A DNA stretch of 64,000 nucleotides from Aphelenchoides besseyi (GCA_024699855.1 JAMPIQ010000001.1:3286001-3350000), one strand, 5' to 3'; positions 51,811-64,000 are shown, numbered from the stretch's first letter. The notes: a model not told the origin generated them from the sequence alone. Numbers and translations are program-made.

Positions 51811-54800
51811 ATGAAGAAAACGGCGACAGGCGATCTGTACAAGGGACTTACGTTGCTCGAAAACGCGGTATATGGTTGTCTTTTCAATCGATTTTTTATT
51901 CTCAAGTTTTCAGGTGGAAAAAATCGTAAAACAAAAAAACGCTGAGGACGTTGAAGATCTCAAATCCGCCCACGAGCGGTTGATCGTCGCCGCTTTTCGA
52001 CTGAAAGAAGTCTACGACTCGACGGATATTCTGTCACAATCACCGCTTTCCGAAAATCAACAAGTTGAAGACCTTAACATAAACGAAGATTCGAATCAAT
52101 CTGTCTGGGTAAGTGACTTTCAATTGTTCTGTTGAATGTTTGTGGCTTTAAGGAACAGTACTTCGATCAAGTGCCATTACCGTCAAACGGACAACCGCCA
52201 ATTTTGGGACCTTCTGAGCGCGAAAATGAACCACAGATTACCTCAACGGTTCTTGACACCGTGGACCAAATCGGAACTCCTGATCCCTTCGACATAGACG
52301 AGGAACAACAGGACGCCGAGTTTCAAAACGCCGAAACATCTTTGCGAATCCAATTTGGCGCGTCGATTGGCAATTCGGAAGCGAGACTTGGTAGTGAATT
52401 CGCTCCTCCGCAAAGCAAATCGTTGAACCCAACCGTGCGGGTCAACGAACAGGCAGAAGATTTGGATTCGCAAGCAAAAGTGGACACTCATGAACAGGTG
52501 AACTTCTGCGCTGATGTCAATCAAAATACAGTAGTCCCCGAGGAATACCGATTATTCGTTAATCAGGATTCTCGTGTTGTCATACCAGAATCTGTGAGTG
52601 AAATCGGCGCTTTCAGTGCCCATCGATTTAAACTTTTTTATTTAAAAAAGTCAAAATATCTTTAAACGTTATTACACGTTGTTTATTGGGTTTTCAGGAA
52701 CAATTCGAAAGTGTGAAAAAACGTCCAAACAAACGGTCGCTTACAGAAGGAGAGAAGTTCGCTGCTCACACGAATCGAATTCTCAATGTCGACTTGGATG
52801 CTATCGATCTTGAAGAGGCTGAAGAAGAGGAGTTGATAAACATCGAAGATCAACAGCCCTCAACTTCCCGTTCCAATCCGAACAAGCAGGACTCGAACAA
52901 ACAACAAGAATCGGACGACGACGAATCGATTGTGCCGCATCGATCCGGTGGAAAGCGCAATTGTATGTTGTCCGACGACGAAGATTCTGAGGGGAACTCC
53001 AAGAAAACACAAAATGAAGAGCGACAATCAAATGGCAAAAAATCGAGTGATAAAAACGAATCAGATAGCAACGACTCGGATCCTGAAGAGGAGAACGAGC
53101 AAAGCGACTATTCCTGTGTTGAAATCTCAGATGTGAGTTTGTCATTCAAATTCAAATGTAGCAATCGAATTTAGGAGGATGATCTGCTTTCGTTTAATCC
53201 AACTATGAAGACTTCGGATACACGACGCACAGCGAATTTGGTCTCAAAACCTGAGTTTGTTTCACTATTTCAGACGCTATTTAATGATACATTCAGACGA
53301 AAACGGTTACATTTTGAAGATTCTGATGACGATGACTTCGTGAGTGTGTCTTCAACTCACAGTTACCAGGTAAAAGAAATGAATAGTACTCATGATGTCT
53401 TTGGTTTTCAGTTGCGAAATCGTGGTCCAGTGCAGAATCCAAACCCGCTACGACCACGTAAGAAAATTCCTCGTGTTCAAGATTCTGACAACCAACACGA
53501 ATTGATCACAATCGATTCGGAAGACGAAGAAGAAAACGTGAAGGAAATTTCTCGTTCGGAAACACAGAAGAAGCCAAATAAGGCGCTTACGACCATTCAG
53601 GCCGAAAGAGAAGAACGTCAACGACTCATTCGACTTGCTGAGAAACAGAAAGACTTCAATGGTATTGTGTTGAACGATAAAGTCAAAAATGCAACTGAAG
53701 CATACAGTAAGTGCAAATTTCTTGTCTTGTGCATACTAGACGGTGGTGAAATGCATATTCCAACATCAAATCTCTTGGACTTGAAACCATTTTACGATTG
53801 TTTTTATATTGCATTCCTACCACTGTCTTGTATCAGAATCCTTCAAAACTCCAATTTCATTCACAATCCTCAGGTCAAATAGTCGTAACACAACAAGTGA
53901 AAGAAATCACGTTGGATTTGGACTCAAAGTCAGATACTCCTGAACCGGTTCGAGTTCATCCTTCGTTGGTTCGTCATCTGAAACCTCATCAAGCTGAAGG
54001 AATCAAGTTTCTCTACGACGCGACTATTGAAGATGTTGATCGAGTGGAACATCCGGGTAGCGGTGCACTTCTGAGTCATGTGATGGGTTTGGGCAAAACG
54101 TTCCAAACGATCGCTTTCTTACACACCATTATGACCCATCCAAAAATTACAAAACACATCAATAAGGGTTTGATTTTTGCGCCGAAGAACGTTCTTTTGA
54201 ATTGGTGAGAAGTAACGGAAGATTGAACTAATCAACATTTTAGGTACAATGAATTCGACAAATGGCTTGGAAGCAACGACCGCTCAATGAAAAAGATGAA
54301 AGTCAATCATATCAATGAAGGAAAGAATCTGATTGAACGTTTGCAACTACTGCGCAACTGGAAAAGCCACAAAGGACCAGCGGTTATGATTATCAACTAC
54401 GAGATGTATCGGCAAGTTCAATTAATTGTTTACTAGACGTTAGTCTTTGAATTTAGAAATATTGTCCAAGACTACCCACTCAAACTCAAAAGCGGCGAGC
54501 CGAAAAAACTGACTAACAATCAGAAAAATATCCTTCGAGTTCAGAAAGAGTTTCGAAGTTTGTTGAAATGTCCGGGTATCTTTTCATTTTTATGTCTACC
54601 GTAACACTTCAATTTCAGGCGCTGATATCGTTGTTCTTGATGAAGGTAAGAGAAGATGCAAATGTCTCAGACACCAATTGAATCACTACCGAGCTTCTGT
54701 TCGGCATGTAAATAGACAGCAAATAGAGATCGAGATTCTGCGCACTTATTTAAATGCTTCGAAACCAAAAGTTCTGATACTAACTGCGTTTTTAAGCTCA

Positions 54801-57348
54801 TATCTTGAAGAATCCAAAGTCTGGTTTGACTGTAACAATGGCGGGCATTAAAACAGCACGTCGAATCGCTCTGACGGGTACAGCAATCCAAAACAATCTC
54901 AAGGAATTGCATACGATGATCGACTTCATCAAAGAGAACCTCCTCGGAACCCAAAAAGAATTCGCGGTTTGTCTCAATTCGCGTTTTAATCGCGTTAACT
55001 ACTACCATTTCTAGGAAAAATTCCATAAGCCAATTGAGAAAGGAAAAACGAAAGACGCCAGTCCTTCGGAAGTCAATATTTCGAAACGGATGGGCTTTAT
55101 GTATGTTTTTATCCTTATTCAATCGGTTATTATCTTATTTTAGTTTGTACAAGAAACTCAGCAGATTTGTAGACGTAATTTCTTTGCACTTGTCAACAAT
55201 ATTTATCATACTTGTTTTAGAGAAAAGACTACAACATTCTTGTTGAGGCTATGCCGGAGAAACAGGAGTATGTTGTCAGTTGTTACATGACCGAACAGCA
55301 ACTCGCGTTGTACAAGTACTACATCGAAGAAGTTTTTCTGAAAAATGAGGAGAAACCGAATTTGAAAATCATCCAGGTATTTGTAAACGTGAAGCAAGCA
55401 AACTGATTTTAAATCTTCAGGCCCATCACATCATTAATCGTTTTACAACACACCCATATCTCATGATTGAACATCAACAGGAAAAAGAACGCAAGGACGC
55501 AAACAAGTTAGATAACTTTGTGGCTGACGTGGATTCGGATGACGATGTTGAGAGGTAAGATACCAATAATCGAATTCTATTAACCGAGTATTCTAGTAAC
55601 GCAAATCAAGACCATGATATTGATCTTGACCAACAACCGTCATCTCCGGGTGATTGGTTTTCAGCAACCGGATTGGTTTCGGAAGACGATCGTGACAATT
55701 TTGAACTTAGCCTGAAACTTATGGTCTTATTAGAAATCATCAAGAAATGCGAAGAAATTGGCGATAAAGTAAAAGACAATTTTCCAAGCAATCAACTTGA
55801 CTTTTCGTTTCAGCTTTTGGTGTTTTCCCAATCACTTCCCTGTCTCGAGCTTATTCAACGAGCACTCAGACAGTCGGCTGCAAATTGGTTCAATGGCCGC
55901 GAAGTTTTGAAACCGTTAAATGAACGTTGGGAATGGCGAAAGGATAAAGATTATATGGTTGGTTCTTAATAGGAAGTTTTTATATTTGGTTTAGCTTATT
56001 ACCGGAAATGTGAGCGTAGAAAACCGCGAATCGTACCAAAAACAGTTCAACAATCCGTCAAATCCACGTGCTCGTCTTTGTCTCATCAGCACAAAAGCCG
56101 GCTCGTTGGGAACGAATTTTGTTGGTGCAAATCGAGTGGTTCTTTTCGACGCTTCATGGAATCCAACTATCGATCAGGTATTTCAATAGTTTAAGAAGAC
56201 TTTGTCGCATTTAAACGTATTTACTGATGACTGTCTTTCAGCAAGCGCTGTTTCGTGCTTATCGTTTTGGCCAAGTAAAGCCGGTTTATGGTGAGTTCGA
56301 GCGTTTTGTTCGATTATCAGTATCTCCATTGCAGTTTACCGACTGGTTTCTATTGGAATCGAATCGAACATCTACAATCGTCAGATCACGTATATTCTGT
56401 TTGTTAAACCGGGAACTTATAAGATACTCTTTAGGAAGCAATCGATTGCTCAACGTGTAATTGACGGACAACAGATCAAGGTAATTCATCAATAATAGCT
56501 CATAAATACTCGTTGTTTTAGCGTCATTATACCAATGCAGATTTGGAAGAGTTGTTCGTTGTGCCAACGGAACAATACGACGAAAGAGAAAATGCCAAAT
56601 ACGCTCCACCGCGTGATCGTTTGTTGGCTGAAGTTTTCCGTACAGTTCCACAAGCCGTGGCTGATTGTTGGCCGCACGACAGTTTACTTCAAAACGATCA
56701 AAGCGAAGAGTTGAGCGAAGAAGATCGCTTGATAGCTTGGGAAGAATACGAACGTACTCGTAACACTTTAAACATGAGTAGTCTCAATCCTGCTCAACGA
56801 GCTTTTGTCACGAGTAAGTTCGATCTTATCTTCTCGACTACGATCTATTTTTAGCGTTGCGTGAATTGGCAAAACTCAACGCTGACAAAACATCGTCGAA
56901 TGATCGAATGTGGATCGACAAACTCACCGACTTTGGAATGGACAACAGCGAAGGAATTTCGCTCCTTCTATTGAAGGTTGCATTCAACGATATCGGAGAA
57001 CGTTTGCCGAACAGACTCAAAGACGCCTATCCTGAACTTGCCAAACCAAATGAGTTGGTCGAAGGGTTGGTGAAGGTGACTCAAAATACTCGATTCACCT
57101 AATCAGTAAACTCATTTCAGACGGCAAAACCGATTACTTCGGATTGCGGCGTCGATTCGTTGTTGGCATGTCGCGAAAAGTTCCGCGAACTGAAACAAAA
57201 CTTGTCGGGTGTCGATCAACTCAACGAAACGTTCAAACTGTTGGATAGTCGTTACAACGGTCTCTTCAATGATCCTCAACCATCGCAATATCATTCACTT
57301 CATGCAAACGGACAACCGGCACCCAATTCAACTGCTTTCACTTCTTAA
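51811..57348 (+). CDS. ATRX: ATRX/XNP-type SNF2 chromatin helicase
   Basis: ATG at 51811 ([20 protein letters not shown]) to TAA at 57346-57348 over about 20 exons, roughly 1,500 residues. The N-terminal third is acidic and Ser-rich (for example [15 protein letters not shown]) and shows no ADD zinc finger, as in the short invertebrate XNP proteins. The SNF2 core has [20 protein letters not shown], motif [16 protein letters not shown], motif II DEAH (split by an intron after DE), motif [35 protein letters not shown]..., and motifs [23 protein letters not shown] and [21 protein letters not shown] deposits or maintains H3.3 and acts on heterochromatin and telomeres. ARIP4 (RAD54L2) is the closest alternative; [13 protein letters not shown] and RKDY favour ATRX. 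Confidence 0.88.
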
Positions 57349-59532
57349 TCTTTCCTTAATCTAATGACTCCGTTGAAAATCAATTAAAAAGCAGATCTCT
57401 TTAAGACGGTTCTTTTGATTTTACTTATACGTTTCTTGTTTCAATACTATTATTCCTTCTATTACCACTGGGTATGTTCTCATCTTTTTTAAATTCCATG
57501 TGCATAGCAAAATGGAAATGATCATAAGCAAATAAAGTTCTCAACGCAACTTTACGTTCGTCTTTCACTACGCAACAGCAACTGTCTTCTTTGAAGCTAC
57601 AAAATGAAACACTTTGGAATTACTGTAGCAATTGACTCGAACGCTCGATTGAATCGTTTTCATCGTTGCTAATCTTCCAATTAAACGGTTTCTATACAAA
57701 CCATTAAGCAGATAGTCGGTCGGTTCGCGGCGCAAGTGGATAATCTACGAGGTGGAGTGATCGAAGTAAACAAATTTGCTAATTGAAATGATTGCTAACA
57801 CGAGCATCGTCGGGTTGTTTTGAACACGGACCGGTGATTGAGTGAACGAATCGAAATGAGAAAAAAAGAAGTGACGTTTTAGACGATTCGGAAACTTTTC
57901 TTTGGCAGTCCGCACAATTTGTGGATTCTGAAAATAACTCCCAAGTCTTTTGCTCTTGCAGTTTTTTGGACGTTTGGATTTTGCCGTTCTGTGTGGACAT
58001 TGTTGGACGCCATTGCTGAAGAGCGCGAAAATTTTTTTTGTGGTGCACTCTTGGCAATTTTCGTTTTCGACTTTGAGGTCTCTCGCGCTTTTTTTTGGAT
58101 CGAAAACGTCCGAGAGTCTCGTTCTTTTTGCCAAATTTCCTGTCTGTTGTGGCTCCGACGTGTGGCAGTCGGTCGACTGATTCTCGTTGTGGATGTTACG
58201 ACTCACTGCTTGGCCTGTTCTCTCTTTTTGCTGGGCCGTAGGGTTTGGCCTGCTTTCGTGTTCGTCCTTTCCTCCTCTTCGTTGCCTTCCGCCCATTGAT
58301 TTTCTTCTCCGTCAGTCGCCGCCACTTTTTCGTCTTTTTTGTCCTCAAATCGCATCGAGAAAACTCGGCACTCGCCAAAACGTTTTCACATCGGTGGGAC
58401 GTTCGCTGATTGCGCGTGATCGTATCAACACTGAACTCTTGGCCAATTGAACCCGTTGATTCCACCTCCGCACTTTTCGGCTCCTCTTTTGTTGCCCAAC
58501 TTTTTGTCGCCTTTTCTTTTTGTAGTCCATATAACGGAATCTTTGGCAATGAGACGGAAATGTTGCTTGTCATTTGCAACTCAAAATCAACTACGTGATT
58601 TCGCTCGAATTCGTGTTTTCGAAACCAGCGAAAGGTCGACTTTGACGTGTTCAATTAGTTTTAAAAGTTTTGGGCAAAACGTTGGAGATGATTGTGGTTC
58701 CAATCAGCACGCTGTTTCTCCCTCCATTCGACGCCACAGAATCTCTTAAACAGCGCCTCATGACTCAACGAAAACCGTCAGAGTGTTTTGCGCGTAGATC
58801 GCGCCAGTGGTCAGACTTCCAATTTAATTTTTCCTGGGCCTCTTTCGACCGCCTGCCTGGCCGCCTTGTTGTCGTCGCTCCGCAATGTTGTTTGAGCGCT
58901 CATGTCAAATAAAACTTTTTTTTGGGTGTTTTTATTGCCCTCATTTTCCTCGACCCGCCACTACACCGATCGAATCTCGTGTTCTTCGTCAGTTTTCTCG
59001 CGCACAATCTTCAGTCCGCTCCACTGTTTTTTGGCCCTTTTGATCCGTTGCCGCGCCCGATTTCCAGTTTCCTGCGTCCGATAAGCGTGAAAACGACGTG
59101 ACTCGGCCGTTGATTCGGCGGGAAAAAGACCCGAAGGCTGCTTTCAGTCATCGGCTGTTTCCAAATTTAGCTCGTCGCTGATTAAAACAAAACGCCGCGC
59201 TGTCGTTTGCTCGTTTTCCATTTTGGTGCGAAACGTCTCGACTCCCGCCCAACGAATTTTCCTCATTTCAGCTCGACAACCCCATCGACGCACCTTTGGC
59301 AGTCGACTTGATGTCGTCTTCGAGCAGTCGAACAGTTCGCCGACATCGCTACTGAACACTTCCATCGGTCCATCTGCTGAAGAACAATCATTGAAGCGTT
59401 AGAGCAATCAGTGTGCAGTCTACTCGTCTTCTCTTCTTTCGTATCGTCCGTTAATCAACTCACCCACTCATCTGCTCCATCAACGTGTTGTCAACGGAAG
59501 CTGTGCCGGGCAGCGGCAAAAAGATGCGTTTG
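57349..59532. other. intergenic region upstream of G-alpha-s
   Basis: AATAAA at 57531-57536 ends ATRX. The remaining 2 kb holds T-rich blocks and frames open on both strands (for example minus 57745-58296, 183 codons; minus 58196-58654). Their sequence is basic and low in hydrophobic order and resembles no family. The region probably contains the promoter and 5' UTR exons of the Gs gene. Confidence 0.4.
57531..57536 (+). terminator. poly(A) signal of ATRX
   Basis: AATAAA about 185 nt after the stop codon. Confidence 0.4.
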
Positions 59533-61852
59533 ATGTCTTGTGTAGCGCGTTCCGGTGCTTTAGGTGAAGAAGAACGAGAACAACGAAAAGTCAACAAGCA
59601 AATCGACGAACAGCTTCAAAAGGAGAAGCAGGTACTCAGAGCCACTCATCGACTATTGCTGTTGGGTGCTGGTGAATCCGGAAAATCAACAATCGTCAAA
59701 CAGATGCGAATTCTGCACATCAACGGTTTCAACGAAGCCGAGAAACGCGAAAAAATCGTTGAAATTCGTCGAAATGTTCGAGACTCAATCGCCGTAAGTT
59801 CTTTCTTACGTCTGGTAATCAATTGGCTTAAGGTGATTTTGAAATCAATGGACGAAATCGACCCGCCGGTTCGTTTGGATAATCCCGCAAATGAACCAAG
59901 CAAAGCGTATATCCTTGATGTTGCCAATAAAGTTGATTTTGATTATCCTCAAGTAGGTTCTTTGTTTCATTTCATTGCGTAGTTATTTGAAATCATTCGA
60001 TTTGCATTTGTTTTCATTGAGTTCGGTATTTTTAGGTCTTTTACGATCACGCCGCCAAATGTTGGGCCGATCGAGGTGTTCAGACGTGCTTCGAACGCTC
60101 CAATGAATATCAATTAATCGATTGCGCAAAATAGTGAGTTTCTTGGACCTCTCTTATTCTTGCTATTGAACTGTTTGCTCTTTTTAATCGAAGTGTTTTA
60201 GTTTCCTGGATAAAATTGCCGAAGTCAGACAACCCGATTACAACCCATCTGAACAGGTGTGTCGAAGTTATCATGACATTCTCAATTGTACGTTTGTAGG
60301 ATATCTTGAGGTGTCGTGTTATGACCACGGGTATTTTCGAGACCAAATTCGAAGTCGACAAAGTTCGATTTCAGTGAGTTTATCATATCGTTTGTTTCGT
60401 AATCAATCGCTCTTTAGCATGTTTGATGTTGGCGGTCAGCGAGATGAACGGCGTAAATGGATTCAGTGCTTTAATGATGTGACCGCAATCATTTTCGTTT
60501 GTGCCTCGTCCTCTTATAATCTCGTACTGTGGGAGGACGCGACGCAGAACCGACTCAAAGAATCTCTTTCGCTCTTCAAAAACATTTGGAATAATCGATG
60601 GTTGAAAACAATTTCTGTCATCCTCTTCCTTGTAAGTGGATTAGTTCCCAGCAAATTAGTTTCGTTGTGTGGACTGGAAAAGCAAAGTTTTTCGGGTTTT
60701 AAATGGTTTAAGCTAATTGACATACGTCCAACGGCGACTGGGTCCTAAGGATAATTAATTTGCGAGCAATTTAGAACAAACAGGATCTTTTGGCCGAGAA
60801 GATCAAAGCCGGACGACATCGATTGGAGACCTTCTTCCCCGATTTCGCCAACTATCAGCTTCCGCCCGACGCAGTTTACGGTCCGTCCGAAGATGTGAAT
60901 GTGGTGAAAGCGAAATATTTTATTCGTGGCGAATTTCTGGTATGTTTTCATTTGGTTAATTAGTGCGAATTGAAATTCATTTTCGTTCTGAATCATTTTC
61001 TTTACGAGAAGCCGCGCTTCTTGCAATCTTGAATCTTGTTGCTGAATTCGACTTACACCAAATGGCGAGTCACGTTGTCGGTCGTGCAAAGACGGAAGAC
61101 TAAAAATAGACGCGAACTAAAAATAGCCATTCCTTTTTGCCAATGGGTTGAGACGCACGACTAAATTTGGACTTCGAGAGCGACGGAGGTTTTCGTCCGC
61201 TCTGAATGGAGAACAAATTTCGCAAAACGTGCACCAACGTTGAGAGACGATGAAATGAAACTGCGAACAAAACACGGAAATTGCGGAATCTTACACTCCT
61301 TGATTGAAAATCTAAATGTCAAAGATGGAAATAGATTAATTGGCACAAGATTAATCATTTTTACGGTCAATACACGACGTTAAATTGAAAGCAGAACTCA
61401 ACGAGGTCCTCCTATTCGACGGACGTGGAAGCTCAGGGTTTAAGTCACAAATCTGTTAATTATCTTGAAACCATTCATCTCATAATCAGTTTCTATTCTG
61501 TTCCTTTCGTTAGCCCATTGCTCTGTTGATGTTCATTAACTAAATGGCATTGTTTTCAGAGGATATCTACTGCTTCCGGTGACAATCGACACCACTGTTA
61601 TCCGCATTTTACGTGCGGTAAGTTGTTGATGTTCATCGTGTTGGAGTGATTTTTTTTTGCAACAACTCATTTGAACTTCTTTGTCAATTTAACTGAGCTA
61701 ATTACTCTCATTGCAGCCGTCGACACGGAGAACATTAAACGTGTCTTCAACGACTGCCGCGACATCATCCAACGTATTCATGTGAGTTGAAGTGAAGTTC
61801 TAAACTTTTTGATTGTCCGATGTTTCAGCTCAGACAATACGAACTACTCTAA
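59533..61852 (+). CDS. gsa-1: G protein alpha-s subunit
   Basis: From [20 protein letters not shown] to the canonical Gs C-terminus RIHLRQYELL and TAA at 61850-61852. G1 is [20 protein letters not shown]; switch I is in DILRCRV...TTGIFETKF; switch II is [21 protein letters not shown]4 is [12 protein letters not shown]; and [20 protein letters not shown] precedes the receptor-contacting tail. Gs activates adenylyl cyclase. An upstream in-frame ATG at 59524 would add MRL. The protein begins MSC rather than the usual MGC, keeping the palmitoylated Cys3 but replacing Gly2. A roughly 620-nt intron separates YFIRGEFL from [16 protein letters not shown]. Confidence 0.94.
60940..61559 (+). other. long intron of the Gs gene
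   Basis: Runs from the donor after GEFL|GTATGT to TTTTCAG before AGGATATC. Minus-strand frames here (for example 60745-61089) overlap the flanking exon in antisense and have no recognised content. Nothing else seen. Confidence 0.45.
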
Positions 61853-62680
61853 GCTGCCCTGATCTTCTGAATTTTCGGCGCTAAACTTTCGTTTTCATCA
61901 TGTAAACCATACGCCTAGTTCTCTTGATTGATGCTCCGCCGTCTGTTCCGTCGCCAATCTCCAGGACCGGCGGGTAATCAAGTTCACAGTCAGAGAATCC
62001 AAATGTATAATGCCTATCGCTCGATTTTGTTGTTTTCTTATACGCTACACGGGTCTTTACTTTGTTTTTTAGGCTTATCCTGTATCGCTTTCGGTTAATG
62101 CTTTGCGATTTCCGCGCCTAATTGGCCTTCTTCGTTTGTTTTAACTTAAGCGTCATTATCAATTTTCAGAATTTTCTTGTTTCTTCTCATCCGCCCCTCC
62201 AACCTGTTTGCAATTTTTGTACATCTTGTCGAAATTGAAATTAGACATAAAAACTTTTATTCAATCGCGTTCAGACGCCAATAACCGGCTTTGTTTCGCA
62301 ACGCTTGGTAACAAACAAAGAGTGAGGCAAAAGCTCGTTAAATCAAAATGTATGAGTTGGCGGCACTTTTGTTCCGGTGGTGAGATGTCATCAAGTGGTT
62401 GTGCCAAACATAAGAAATCGGATTCCAAATAAAAACGAGGTTGTGGTCCCGGTGGCTCTCACTAAGGAGGAAGAAGAAGAGACGGGTGGAGAACATGATT
62501 TGTACATCAATCAGTCGCCACCTGCTCATATTGGCCCACGAGCAATTGAGTAGATTGCGGGCGCTCTTCCATTTAAAAGGATCACGACAAGACAGACGTC
62601 TGATTTCACAGGCTGTTAATTAGTCAATGAAACAACTAGTGGGTCAGAGTTCGTGTCATTGATCACACTTCTCGGCGGCT
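61853..62680. other. intergenic, Gs to four-TM gene
   Basis: No gene supported. Short frames (62208-62432 plus, 62338-62529 minus) are unrecognised. Contains the Gs 3' UTR and the next gene's promoter. Confidence 0.4.
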
Positions 62681-63459
62681 ATGGATTTCGATCCGGACCA
62701 CAAAAAATGGCAATTTGCATGTTGTCGTATAGTTACGGGTCTGAAAATTTGGGCATCTTTCGAGATTATTTTGAGCGCAATTTTTACCGTTCTTCTCGTT
62801 TTAACTTGTCATGAAGGTCTGAAGACCAAGGTTGAGGTTATTCGTAGATGATAGTGATTTTGCTCATTTATCGATTTAGAACACGGAACTAATCTTTGAT
62901 TTCGGACTCTTGACAATGTGTGTTCTGATGCTAATCGGAAATGTTATGCTCGTTATTGGTCTACAGTTGTACCAAATCAAATTAATGTATTTTACGATTT
63001 TTGTTCGAACTATGTTTCTTATTTTTATTTCGGTAAGAAAAAAGATTCGTCGTTGAGTGTAAACGTCATTTTCAGGCATTTGGAGTCAGCAGGTTTTTGC
63101 TTCGACACGATCATGTTGCACCACGAAAAGGTTTTAACGATCGGGTAACCAAAAAACCTTATGTTCAATTTCACCCAAATCTCTTCTAGGAAGAACCATC
63201 CATAGCACTGCGATTGATTGGTCTCGTATTCTTTATGCTGGTTGTCTGTGCTGCAGTTTTCTACACGATCTATCTAATCGTTCAAGCAATTCGATATACG
63301 ATTGCGTATAATCGCCTACAAGATCGTCGACAATCACTGATCTTGGCATCACAAATTGGTTTGTATTGCACGCAAACCCCATCGTATTCGATTTTAGAAC
63401 CGGAGATGTTGGCACATTTGCGGAGAAAATCGAATGGAAGCAAAGGAAGTGGTTGTTGA
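62681..63459 (+). CDS. four-transmembrane protein of unknown function
   Basis: ATG at 62681 (MDFDPDHKKWQFACCRIVTG) opens a four-exon gene ending at TGA 63457-63459 (...NGSKGSGC). Four hydrophobic segments: SFEIILSAIFTVLLVL; a run around LLTMCVLMLIGNVMLVIGL; FTIFVRTMFLIFIS; and LRLIGLVFFMLVVCAAVFYT. A conserved-looking FACCR near the N-terminus is followed by a cytosolic tail rich in Arg and Ser. The layout resembles nematode tetraspan proteins and distantly LAPTM4-type lysosomal proteins, but I do not claim a family. AATAAA at 63498-63503. Confidence 0.75.
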
Positions 63460-63497
63460 TATGTCTACACAACAGTTAGCCATTTCAATTGTTTTCA

Positions 63498-63503
63498 AAT
63501 AAA
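63498..63503 (+). terminator. poly(A) signal of the four-TM gene
   Basis: AATAAA 39 nt after the stop codon, 18 bp from the TTC1 signal on the opposite strand. Confidence 0.55.
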
Positions 63504-63521
63504 AGCTATTGACAATAAAAG

Positions 63522-63527
63522 TTTATT
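63522..63527 (-). terminator. poly(A) signal of TTC1
   Basis: AATAAA on the minus strand 39 nt after the TTC1 stop codon. Confidence 0.55.
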
Positions 63528-63565
63528 GAAAATATTTTATACAAAAAACCATAGATCAAACCGAA

Positions 63566-64000
63566 TTACTTTTTCATCTGAATCGAATAACCGCCTCCAG
63601 GCTGCTCGACCATTTGAAAAGAATCGGTTGAGAGACCGAAAGGACGTAGTACTCTACAATTGGATACAATTTGTTGTCTAATCTTATGATACAAACTTAC
63701 ACGTTGCCGAGATTCTTGAGCTGATCGATCATTTCCTTTTGGAGTTTTTCGTTTCGAACTTTCTGTCGTTCGGTCAAGGACGCGATCTGTTGGGTGTAAC
63801 GTGAACGATCGGGAAACTGTTTATGAAGTGAATTGTAGTCTTCCAAGGACTTTTCGATCGTTTCGTCTTTTTGAGCATAAGCGAACGCACGTCTTTCAAG
63901 AGCTTTCTCGTTCTTAGCTCCAAGTTCAATGGAAGCCGTTGCATCGTCGACGGCCGCCTTCCAGTCCTCGAGTTTAATGTTTGCGGCTGCTCGATTACTC
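63566..64000 (-). CDS. TTC1: tetratricopeptide repeat protein 1, 3' part
   Basis: The gene enters from the right edge and ends at TAA 63566, with one intron (near 63659-63705). Visible are the end of a TPR array (SNRAAANIKLEDWKAAVDDA, ALERRAFAYAQKDE..., SLEDYNSLHKQFPD) and the diagnostic TTC1 tail: RNEKLQKEMIDQLKNLGNVV followed by LRPFGLSTDSFQMVEQPGGG. TTC1 is a cytosolic adaptor reported to bind Hsp90 and certain Ras/G-alpha proteins. The N-terminal half lies outside the window. It converges on the four-TM gene. Confidence 0.92.

Noticed and set aside
53880..57348. Assignment of the SNF2 helicase to ARIP4/RAD54L2
   Set aside because: Sequences around motif III ([13 protein letters not shown]) and RKDYNIL match ATRX better, although the two families are close.
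57745..58654. Long basic minus-strand open frames upstream of Gs
   Set aside because: No family resemblance, several frames open together and no convincing splice structure; composition can explain them.

Overview
This is a eukaryotic, animal window, most likely from a nematode. It is gene-dense, about 40% GC, and split by very short introns (typically 40-50 nt, GT...TTTTAG or TTTCAG, with a few GC-AG). The best pointer to Nematoda is the third acetylcholine receptor gene, which closely resembles the worm UNC-29 levamisole-receptor subunit. Acceptor-like (T)NCAG motifs sit 7-15 nt before many start codons, and same-strand neighbours are often only 160-190 bp apart, as expected with spliced-leader trans-splicing and operon-like pairs. 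The tiny introns recall clade I (Dorylaimia) worms, but that placement is inference. No prokaryotic, CRISPR, rRNA or tRNA features were found. Exon joins were read by eye, so gene spans are firmer than individual splice sites.

Layout. 0-3.3 kb is gene-poor. 3.35-6.44 kb (-): MTERF4-like mitochondrial factor behind endomannosidase MANEA. 6.79-7.88 kb (+): SNAPC1, divergent from MANEA. 8.35-16.26 kb (-): a long DIP2 gene, preceded by HINT1 (16.45-16.97 kb). 17-21 kb is poorly resolved, with fragments of unknown or decayed genes. 21.0-30.8 kb (+): NUP160, SLX1 and VPS4, with a rhodopsin-class GPCR on the opposite strand inside one VPS4 intron. 31.5-34.6 kb: a one-LDL-A-domain membrane protein (+), a CPYC glutaredoxin with a 15-nt microexon (-) and MRPL38 (+). 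34.6-37.0 kb: two copies of a hairpin repeat flank a frameshifted CHAF1B-like fragment. 37.0-45.1 kb (+): three tandem non-alpha nicotinic receptor subunit genes. 45.2-45.7 kb (-): RPL14. 47.9-51.1 kb (+): an RGK-type GTPase. 51.8-57.3 kb (+): an ATRX/XNP helicase. 59.5-61.9 kb (+): G-alpha-s. 62.7-63.5 kb (+): a four-TM protein. 63.57 kb to the end (-): the 3' part of TTC1.

Most genes are single-copy housekeeping genes (nuclear pore, DNA repair, ESCRT, mitochondrial translation, snRNA transcription, chromatin). The right half is richer in excitable-cell signalling: three cation-channel subunits, an RGK GTPase (in other animals a regulator of voltage-gated calcium channels) and Gs. Whether that grouping means anything is unknown. 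Points that most deserve follow-up: an in-frame 816-nt alternative acceptor in DIP2 and its cluster of four YxNT motifs; the hairpin pair around the CHAF1B fragment; a non-canonical splice donor in the first receptor gene; constitutive microexons; and shared or overlapping poly(A) signals between convergent genes.
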